From: an uncultured SAR86 cluster bacterium
GTDB taxonomy: Bacteria > Pseudomonadota > Gammaproteobacteria > Magnimaribacterales > AG-339-G14
NCBI GenBank assembly: GCA_902595715.1
Contig: CACJRI010000012.1
Coordinates: 1-32,140, forward strand
Reading direction: 5' to 3'
Length of the DNA: 32,140 bases
Both the position numbers and the translations under genes were made by a program. Below the pieces are notes generated by a model. That model searched no databases and was not told the DNA's origin. It worked only from the letters and a program-made list of their open reading frames with translations. Positions 26,380 through 32,140 of the stretch are shown here, one piece after another. Within the stretch, counting starts at the first letter, position 1, and each line of letters begins with the position of its first letter.

Positions 26380-29300
26380 ATGCCCTTTAAAGTTTTAAAT
26401 TCTAGAACAGTTATTATTGCTGGCGAAAGAGTCCTTTCAAGAGAAAATTCAAATTATCTTTCTTTAAATTATTTTTATCTTTTATTTTTAAATAAAGCTT
26501 GGAAAGATATTCCAAAAAATAAAGTTGAAAAAATCTATGAGTTGTTGAATATAAACACCAATAGTTCGTTGAAATTTTCAAAAGATATTATTTTTCTTTC
26601 GCCAAGGAATGGCTCACAATCACCTTGGTCTTCAAAAACTGAGGATATTTTTTCTTCTTGTAATTTAAATGAAATCCAAAGAATAGAAAGAATAAAAGGT
26701 TTGGAAACAAAAGGCTTTTCTGAAAAATTACTTAAAGAGGAAAACTTTCCTTTTGATTATCTTACTGAAGAGTTTTCTATTGGCTTAAGTAGTATTGAAT
26801 CTTTTTTTTCTAAACCCAACAAAAATTCATTTTCATTCAAACATCTAAAAAATACATATCAAAGCTATACCGATGCTAATCAAAAATTTGGCTTTGGTTT
26901 GAATGATCAAGAGATCAATTACTTGTTAAATAGCTATAAATCTCTAAAAAGAAATCCTACAGATGTAGAGTTGATGATGTTTTCTCAAGCAAACTCTGAA
27001 CACTGTCGTCATAAGTTTTTTAATGCTTCTTGGAAGGGTTTATCTGAAGAAAATGAACTAAGTTTATTTCAACAAATAAAATCTACTCATAAAAATTTTA
27101 AAGATGGAGTATTAGTTGCCTATGATGATAATGCAGCGGTAATTGAATCAGATAGTTCAGAAAAATTTCATTTAGATACAGATAAGAAAGAGTATCAGGC
27201 TAAAAATTTAAAACATAATATTTGTATAAAGGTTGAGACTCATAATCATCCAACTGCAGTTTCTCCATTTGAGGGAGCTGCTACAGGATCAGGTGGCGAG
27301 ATAAGAGATGAAGGAGCTACAGGAATTGGAGCACAACCAAAAGCTGGCTTAACTGGATATTCCGTATCCTATTTAAGACTAGAAAGTTTAAAAGAAAAAT
27401 GGGAGTTCAAAGAAGATCGTCCGAAAAGAATTTCTTCGCCAAAAAAAATAATGATTGAAGGTCCTCTTGGGGCAGCTTCATTTAATAATGAATTTGGAAG
27501 GCCCAATTTAAATGGCTATTTCAGATCTTTCGAACAAAAAATTGATGGAACTCACTATGGTTTTCATAAACCAATAATGATTGCTGGAGGACTAGGCAGT
27601 ATAAGATCAAACAATACATTCAAAAAAAAGGTTAACTCTGGAACCAAGATTATTGTTTTAGGAGGACCTGGTTATTTAATCGGGTTGGGTGGAGGTTCTG
27701 CTTCTTCGGTCCAAGCAGGTTCTTCTGACGAATCCTTGGACTATGCTTCAGTGCAAAGATCTAATCCCGAAATGCAAAGAAGATGCCAAGAAGTCATCAA
27801 TTTATGCTCTCTAAAAAAATCAAAAAACCCTATTTTATTTATTCATGACGTTGGAGCTGGAGGTCTTTCAAATGCAATACCAGAATTGGCAAAAGATTGC
27901 GGCATGGGAGCTAGTATTGATTTGAGAAAGATTCCTCTCGCTGACAATTCTATGTCAGCTTTAGAAATATGGTCTAACGAATCTCAAGAAAGATATGTTT
28001 TAGCAGTGGAAAAAGGTTCTTTAAAAGAATTCAAAGCATATTGTGAGAGAGAAAAATGTCCTTATGCGGTTGTTGGGAATCTAACAGCTAAAAAAATTTT
28101 TAAACTTAAAGATAGTAAAACCGGAAAATTTCCAATCCATCTTCCTATGGATACTATCTTTGGATATAAAGAAAAAAACACTCACGATATTGTCTCAGAC
28201 AGAAAGACAAACTCTTTTGATAAATCTAAAAAAATAAATCTTAAAAAAACTCTTTTAGATGTGTTGAGACATCCCACAGTTGGTTCTAAAAGCTTCCTAA
28301 TCAATATTGGAGATCGAAGTGTAGGAGGTTTAACTTATAGGGATCAATTCGTTGGTCCATATCAAGTTCCCGTGGCTGATCATGCAATTACATTATCAGA
28401 TTTCAATGCAAATTCTGGAGAAGCTATGTCAATGGGGGAAAAGTCTCCGATTGCAATTTCTAATCCAGTAGCAGCTGGAAAATTGGCTCTTGCTGAGGCT
28501 TTAATTAATCTCCTGCCTTCAGGAGTATCTAAACTATCCGATATAAAAATATCTGCAAATTGGATGGCAAGTCCTGACAACTCTCAAAGGAAAACAGATT
28601 TATTCAATACAGTTAAAGAGCTAACCCAAAAAGTATGCAATCCTTGGAGAATAGCAGTTCCCGTTGGAAAAGATTCGTTGTCAATGAAAACAATATGGCA
28701 AGAAGATAAGAAAACAAATTTATCTCCACAAAGTTTAATAATCAGTGCCTTTACAAAAATAAAAAACGTCAAAAAAAGCATTACACCTGAATTGATTGAT
28801 AATAAAGAGCTTTCATTAGTTTACTTGGATCTTTCAAAAACAAAGAAACGCTTGGGCGGATCTATTCTTTCCGAAGTGACTCAACAAACAAATCTTGAAA
28901 CTCCAAATTTAGAATGTATAGAAGAATTTCCAAAAATTTATAATTACTTAGCAGCCAAGATTCATAAAAAGAAAATATTCTCTTTTCATGATATTTCAGA
29001 TGGCGGTTTAATTGTTTCTGCAGTTGAAATGATGCTTGCTGGAGGGTGTGGTTTAAATCTTGATCTTTCTAAAATTTCTTTCTTGAAAGAATCCAGTAAT
29101 TTATTTTCTGAAGAGTTAGGTATACTTTTTCAGATTAACAAAAAAGACTTTTCTGAATTTAAAAAAGATTTTATAAATCTAGGTTTAAAGAATTCTTTTT
29201 TTAATATTGGTTCAACTAGTAATACAAATGATCTTTTTCTTCAAACTTCTAGCCAGAGTTTAAGAATAAGTCACAAAGTTTTAATGCACTCATGGTCAAG

Positions 29301-30207
29301 CGTTTCTTACAACATCAAATTACTTCGAGATAATGAAGAAACGACAAAACAAGAGCATAGATTTTTGCTTGATACAAAAAGATCAAAGCTAACCCAAAAA
29401 TTTAATTTTACATTTAATAAAAGATATCTAAGTAAAACTCCAAAAATAGCTATCATGAGAGATCAAGGAGTTAATTCTCATTTAGAAATGGCAGCAGCTT
29501 TTTCTCAAGCTGGTTTTAAAGTTATTGATGTTCACATGCAAGATCTTTTAAACAATTCAAGTTCTTTGGATAATTTTCAAGGCCTTGCTTTTCCAGGGGG
29601 TTTTTCATATGGCGATATCCTTGGAGCAGGAAGAGGCTGGGCACAGTCAATAAAATCTAATTCAAAGCTTAAGGATACATTTACTGAATTTTTTCACCGA
29701 CAGAATACTTTTGCATTGGGGATCTGTAACGGATGTCAGGTTATGTCAGAACTAAAAGAATTAATTCCAGGTTCTGAGCATTGGCCAAAACTTGAAAGGA
29801 ATAATAGCAATAGATTTGAAGCCAGAATGGTTCAAGTAAAAATAAACAAATCCAATTCTAATTTTTTTAAGGGCATGGAAGGTTCTCAGCTTTTAGTTCC
29901 TGTAAATCATGGAGAAGGTAAAATGATTTTTCCTGAACACCTAAGTGCAAGTAAAATAATCTCTAATAATTTGGCGCCCGTGCAATTTTGCACAAATAAG
30001 GGCATAGAAGCTAAAGAATTCCCAGAAAATCCCAATGGCTCCATACATGGTATTACCGCAGTTACAAATGCCGATGGAAGGTTTTTAATTATGATGCCAC
30101 ATCCTGAAAGAAGTTTTTTAAATAATCAATTGTCTTGGACAAATGAAAAAGGAAAGCATAGCCCTTGGTTCAAATTATTTTTAAATGCCAGAAATTTTTA
30201 TAGTTAA
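26380..30207 (+). CDS. purL: Phosphoribosylformylglycinamidine synthase (single-chain)
   Basis: A 1275-residue large-type FGAM synthase (E. coli PurL 1295), the fourth purine step, using glutamine and ATP. The domain order is an N-terminal PurS-like region, a linker, two AIRS-like halves and a C-terminal glutaminase. QANSEHCRHKFFNASW lies near 205-220 and VETHNHPTAVSPFEGAATG near 286-304. GGLSNAIPELAKD and VPVGKDSLSMK mark the synthetase halves. The glutaminase triad corresponds to Cys1116 in GICNGCQ and His1241/Glu1243 in PHPER, the same 125-residue Cys-His spacing as E. coli. It is full length and intact. It ends one base from the convergent zinc-ribbon NUDIX gene. With purF it makes two purine genes in this window, but they are not in one operon. 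Confidence 0.98.
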   Translation: MPFKVLNSRTVIIAGERVLSRENSNYLSLNYFYLLFLNKAWKDIPKNKVEKIYELLNINTNSSLKFSKDIIFLSPRNGSQSPWSSKTEDIFSSCNLNEIQRIERIKGLETKGFSEKLLKEENFPFDYLTEEFSIGLSSIESFFSKPNKNSFSFKHLKNTYQSYTDANQKFGFGLNDQEINYLLNSYKSLKRNPTDVELMMFSQANSEHCRHKFFNASWKGLSEENELSLFQQIKSTHKNFKDGVLVAYDDNAAVIESDSSEKFHLDTDKKEYQAKNLKHNICIKVETHNHPTAVSPFEGAATGSGGEIRDEGATGIGAQPKAGLTGYSVSYLRLESLKEKWEFKEDRPKRISSPKKIMIEGPLGAASFNNEFGRPNLNGYFRSFEQKIDGTHYGFHKPIMIAGGLGSIRSNNTFKKKVNSGTKIIVLGGPGYLIGLGGGSASSVQAGSSDESLDYASVQRSNPEMQRRCQEVINLCSLKKSKNPILFIHDVGAGGLSNAIPELAKDCGMGASIDLRKIPLADNSMSALEIWSNESQERYVLAVEKGSLKEFKAYCEREKCPYAVVGNLTAKKIFKLKDSKTGKFPIHLPMDTIFGYKEKNTHDIVSDRKTNSFDKSKKINLKKTLLDVLRHPTVGSKSFLINIGDRSVGGLTYRDQFVGPYQVPVADHAITLSDFNANSGEAMSMGEKSPIAISNPVAAGKLALAEALINLLPSGVSKLSDIKISANWMASPDNSQRKTDLFNTVKELTQKVCNPWRIAVPVGKDSLSMKTIWQEDKKTNLSPQSLIISAFTKIKNVKKSITPELIDNKELSLVYLDLSKTKKRLGGSILSEVTQQTNLETPNLECIEEFPKIYNYLAAKIHKKKIFSFHDISDGGLIVSAVEMMLAGGCGLNLDLSKISFLKESSNLFSEELGILFQINKKDFSEFKKDFINLGLKNSFFNIGSTSNTNDLFLQTSSQSLRISHKVLMHSWSSVSYNIKLLRDNEETTKQEHRFLLDTKRSKLTQKFNFTFNKRYLSKTPKIAIMRDQGVNSHLEMAAAFSQAGFKVIDVHMQDLLNNSSSLDNFQGLAFPGGFSYGDILGAGRGWAQSIKSNSKLKDTFTEFFHRQNTFALGICNGCQVMSELKELIPGSEHWPKLERNNSNRFEARMVQVKINKSNSNFFKGMEGSQLLVPVNHGEGKMIFPEHLSASKIISNNLAPVQFCTNKGIEAKEFPENPNGSIHGITAVTNADGRFLIMMPHPERSFLNNQLSWTNEKGKHSPWFKLFLNARNFYS

Positions 30208-30208
30208 A

Positions 30209-30742
30209 CTATTTCTTAACCAACTCTCTGATTCTAAGAGGAAAATAGCCTTCGCTTAAATCTTCATAAAATTGTTCGAGAGCAATGGGCACAAAAGGAA
30301 ATGCTAGTTCATCCCAAGGTATTTCATCATAGGAAAACAATTCAACTTCAAGGCTTTCCGTTGTTGGGGAGTAAGAATTTTCTTCTATAGAAGCTTTATA
30401 AAGAACATATAATTGCCCAATTTGAGGAATATCAAACATAAAATAAATATCATCTATTTTAACTGTTGAATTAGTTTCTTCTTTAGTTTCTCTTAAAGCC
30501 CCTTCTTGCAATGTTTCTCCCAACTCCAAAAAACCGGCGGGCAAGGTCCACAAACCTTTTCTTGGTTCTATCCCTCTTTTACACAAAAGAACTTTATCCC
30601 CGCAGTAGGGTAAAGTTCCTACGACTGCATTTGGATTGTGGTAGTGAATATATCCACAATTTTCACAAACATATCTTTCTCGGTTATCGTCTTTTGGTAT
30701 CTTTTTGGATACTGGACCTCCGCATTGGGTACAAAATTTCAA
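30209..30742 (-). CDS. NUDIX hydrolase with N-terminal zinc ribbon
   Basis: A 177-residue protein. A zinc ribbon uses Cys4, Cys7, Cys26 and Cys29 (FCTQCGG and YVCENCGY), followed by YHNPNAVVGTLP, which is typical of this NUDIX group. The NUDIX box runs from Gly70: GFLELGETLQEGAL then RETKEET. The Gly normally near the end of the box is Asn91. A beta-strand-rich remainder and a C-terminal FPLRIRELVKK tail follow. Relatives hydrolyse nucleoside diphosphate derivatives such as ADP-ribose or NADH, but the substrate cannot be assigned. The start is TTG at the complement of 30740-30742, preceded by AGGAAAAAC, a good ribosome site; no in-frame ATG would keep the first Cys pair. It is divergent from a second NUDIX gene 57 bases away. 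Confidence 0.88.
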   Translation of the reverse strand: MKFCTQCGGPVSKKIPKDDNRERYVCENCGYIHYHNPNAVVGTLPYCGDKVLLCKRGIEPRKGLWTLPAGFLELGETLQEGALRETKEETNSTVKIDDIYFMFDIPQIGQLYVLYKASIEENSYSPTTESLEVELFSYDEIPWDELAFPFVPIALEQFYEDLSEGYFPLRIRELVKK

Positions 30743-30751
30743 AGTTTTTCC

Positions 30752-30770
30752 TGCTTAAATTAAGTAAGCA
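30752..30770. repeat. Inverted repeat between the two divergent NUDIX genes
   Basis: TGCTTA at 30752-30757 and TAAGCA at 30765-30770 form a six-base inverted repeat separated by seven bases. An eleven-base odd palindrome CTTAA-A-TTAAG is nested at 30754-30764. The repeat abuts the TATAAT in front of the plus-strand NUDIX gene and lies before the minus-strand one, where an operator could affect both. It could equally be chance in A/T-rich sequence. Confidence 0.35.
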
Positions 30771-30772
30771 AG

Positions 30773-30778
30773 TATAAT
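30773..30778 (+). promoter_or_regulatory. Candidate -10 box of the nudL-like gene
   Basis: A perfect TATAAT lies 21 bases before the ATG at 30800, in the 57-base divergent spacer. No convincing -35 box is found at 16-18 bases. The expected leader of about fifteen bases resembles that proposed for aroC and acnB. Confidence 0.42.
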
Positions 30779-30799
30779 TCAATACCTTTTATTAACATA

Positions 30800-31387
30800 A
30801 TGATCCCTTTTATAGAAAAAAGACTAAATGATTTGAGTCCAAAGCAGTCGGATGAAAAATTACCTCAAGCAGCAGTATTAATTTTAATAACTGATAATGA
30901 GAACGACTATTCAATAGTTTTTACAGAAAGATCTAAAAAATTACCTTCCCATGCAGGGGAGGTTGCATTTCCTGGAGGAAAAAAAGAAGACGAAGACAGA
31001 AACTTAATCGAAACTGTTTTAAGAGAAACACATGAGGAGATAGGCATAAAACCTAATTCAATTAGGATACTTGGTCGGATGGATCCTCAAGAATCAAGAT
31101 TTGGAATAAGCGTCACGCCTTATGTAGGTTATGCTGCTGGAAGTTTAAAATTCAAGAAAGACCCTAAAGAGGTAGAGACGATTTTTTCTGTTCCTTTAAA
31201 TTATCTCAAAGAAGATCCCGTGATATCAAATAAAATAACTAATGCAAGTGGAGAAACCTTTGAGACGCCAGTTATAAATTATAAAAACCAGAAAATTTGG
31301 GGATTAACTTTAGGTTTTACTTTACAATTTCTGGAGTTGATGGAAATAGATATTGATATAGATGATTTATACTTTAGATCAGCATAG
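30800..31387 (+). CDS. nudL: NUDIX hydrolase, probable coenzyme A pyrophosphatase (NudL/YeaB-like)
   Basis: A 195-residue protein (E. coli NudL about 192). The CoA-pyrophosphatase signature (UPF0035) appears as FTERSKKLPSHAGEVAFPGG at 41-60. The NUDIX catalytic helix ETVLRETHEEIGI follows at 71-83. Family members split CoA into 3',5'-ADP and phosphopantetheine, and they need a divalent metal. The later VTPYVGYAAG segment is also characteristic. The ATG start is at the end of a 57-base divergent spacer. The 3' end overlaps the gamma-carbonic anhydrase-like gene by 26 bases, so the two are likely co-transcribed. The CoA substrate is inferred from family features only. Confidence 0.85.
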   Translation: MIPFIEKRLNDLSPKQSDEKLPQAAVLILITDNENDYSIVFTERSKKLPSHAGEVAFPGGKKEDEDRNLIETVLRETHEEIGIKPNSIRILGRMDPQESRFGISVTPYVGYAAGSLKFKKDPKEVETIFSVPLNYLKEDPVISNKITNASGETFETPVINYKNQKIWGLTLGFTLQFLELMEIDIDIDDLYFRSA

Positions 31388-31886
31388 AGTTAAAACTGTA
31401 GGAGATAATTTTTATATTGCTCCAAATGCTACTGTTCTCGGTCAAGTAGAGCTGGGAGAGGATGTTAGCGTCTGGTTTGGAGCAGTAATCAGAGGCGATG
31501 TAGAAAAAATTATTATTGGTAAAGGATCAAACATTCAAGATTTATCGGTTTTGCATGTCGATCCTGGAAGTCCAATTATTATCGGAGAAAACGTCACAGT
31601 AGGTCATAAAGTGATGCTTCATGGTTGCACTATAGGAAATAATTCGTTAATAGGTATTAATTCAGTCGTCTTGAACAATGTAGAAATTGGAAATAACTGT
31701 CTGATTGGTGCAAATACTCTTCTTACAGAGGGAACAAAAATTCCAGACAATTCGCTTGTTATGGGATCTCCAGGAAAAGTTAAGAAAGAAATTGATGAGA
31801 ATTTAAAGATTATTTTGAAAGGCTCAGCAGAACATTATGTAGAAAATGGAAAAAGATTTAAGTCAGGTTTAAAGGAGGAAAATTGA
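31362..31886 (+). CDS. Gamma-carbonic anhydrase family protein (YrdA-like)
   Basis: A 174-residue left-handed beta-helix protein with hexapeptide repeats ([LIV]-G-x4) through most of its length. Zinc ligands of gamma carbonic anhydrases are present at His65 (LHVDPG), His82 (VGHK) and His87 (LHGC), and the RGD at 44-46 with surrounding VWFGAVIRGD is standard. It probably forms a trimer with zinc at subunit interfaces. Many YrdA-like proteins lack demonstrated carbonic anhydrase activity, so the enzymatic claim is tentative. The start MIYTLDQHRVKTVGDNF matches family starts even though it requires a 26-base overlap with the preceding gene. Its TGA stop overlaps the next ATG by one base. The C-terminus contains a strong ribosome site for the following gene. 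Confidence 0.92.
   Translation: MIYTLDQHRVKTVGDNFYIAPNATVLGQVELGEDVSVWFGAVIRGDVEKIIIGKGSNIQDLSVLHVDPGSPIIIGENVTVGHKVMLHGCTIGNNSLIGINSVVLNNVEIGNNCLIGANTLLTEGTKIPDNSLVMGSPGKVKKEIDENLKIILKGSAEHYVENGKRFKSGLKEEN
31873..31878 (+). promoter_or_regulatory. Strong Shine-Dalgarno of the dienelactone hydrolase-family gene
   Basis: AGGAGG, complementary to the usual 16S rRNA 3' end, lies seven bases before the ATG at 31886 and inside the last codons of the upstream gene. It stands out because most genes in this window have weak or no such site. It supports the ATG chosen for the final, edge-cut gene. Confidence 0.75.
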
Positions 31887-32140
31887 TGAATACCGAACTT
31901 GTATCATATGAAGTGAATGCAAAGACATTTGAAGGTTTACATGTAAAGCCAGAGGCTAAAAACGCTCCATGTGTTCTTATCGCTCACACTTGGGCCGGAA
32001 GAGATGGATTTGTTGAAGGTATAGCAAATAAGCTTGCTGAAGATGGATACAACGCATTTGCTATAGATATGTATGGCGACGGAAAGGTTGGTGAATCTAA
32101 TGAAGAAAATCAATCGATGATGCAACCTTTGTTGGATGAT
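31886..32140 (+). CDS. Dienelactone hydrolase family protein, N-terminal part (cut by window edge)
   Basis: An open frame of 85 codons runs from ATG to the window end without a stop. It starts MNTELVSYEVNAKTFEGLH. Strand and oxyanion-region residues CVLIAHTWAGRDGFVEGIAN (29-48) and YNAFAIDMYGDGK (55-67) match the alpha/beta-hydrolase fold of the dienelactone hydrolase family (usually about 230-250 residues). The nucleophile Cys/Ser and the remaining triad lie beyond the window. A strong AGGAGG precedes it, and its ATG is fused to the preceding stop (TGATG). Family members act on various esters and lactones, and the substrate here is unknown. Confidence 0.82.
   Translation, partial: MNTELVSYEVNAKTFEGLHVKPEAKNAPCVLIAHTWAGRDGFVEGIANKLAEDGYNAFAIDMYGDGKVGESNEENQSMMQPLLDD

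Overview
The window is a dense, A+T-rich stretch (about one third G+C by eye) of a bacterial chromosome. It carries 28 complete protein genes, two genes cut by the window edges, and one tRNA gene. The core block leuC-leuD-leuB-asd-fimV-like-truA-trpF-trpB-trpA-accD-folC-cvpA-purF follows a gammaproteobacterial gene order. The ppiB-lpxH pair divergent from cysS, the single-chain PurL, AcnB and the LeuC/LeuD type also fit Gammaproteobacteria. With the very short intergenic spaces and low G+C, this suggests a streamlined marine gammaproteobacterium of the SAR86 kind. That lineage is an inference from gene order and composition and was not tested by any search.

Layout. 1-1032 (+): the C-terminus of PrpD (2-methylcitrate dehydratase) and a glutathione S-transferase-like protein. 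1016-3770 (-): a HAD phosphatase-like protein overlapping a lipoprotein of the penicillin acylase family. 3826-16850 (+): fourteen genes running from aroC to purF, almost all joined by stop/start overlaps, covering chorismate, leucine, the aspartate-family branch, tryptophan, fatty-acid initiation, folate and purine entry, plus truA, cvpA and a very short FimV-like gene. 16843-19425 (-): acnB. 19504-19962 (+): a DUF1289 protein. 19955-21163 (-): ppiB-lpxH. 21198-22559 (+): cysS. 22556-24306 (-): tRNA-Asn, a PD-(D/E)XK nuclease-like protein with cysteine clusters, and a Na+/Ca2+ exchanger-family protein. 24341-30207 (+): uvrB and purL. 30209-30742 (-): a zinc-ribbon NUDIX hydrolase. 30800-32140 (+): a NudL-type NUDIX hydrolase, a gamma-carbonic anhydrase-like protein and the start of a dienelactone hydrolase-family gene.

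How the genes relate. Most encode core biosynthesis. AroC makes chorismate, the precursor for the TrpF/TrpB/TrpA steps. LeuC/LeuD/LeuB carry out the leucine-specific steps after LeuA. Asd supplies the lysine, threonine, methionine and diaminopimelate branch. PurF and PurL are two steps of IMP synthesis. AcnB serves the citric acid cycle and, with PrpD, could serve the methylcitrate cycle. Non-coding space is minimal: every convergent gene pair overlaps or nearly touches at its 3' ends, and I see no room for conventional intrinsic terminators there.

I did not find a mobile element, CRISPR array, prophage, toxin-antitoxin pair or recognisable defence island. Nothing here looks like a wholly new multi-gene system. 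The points most worth a second look are the reduced FimV-like gene with no DedD gene in this cluster, the tRNA-Asn/nuclease arrangement, the Cys-rich nuclease itself, a Glu at the catalytic Asp60 position of TrpA, the surface acylase, and the systematic convergent 3' overlaps.
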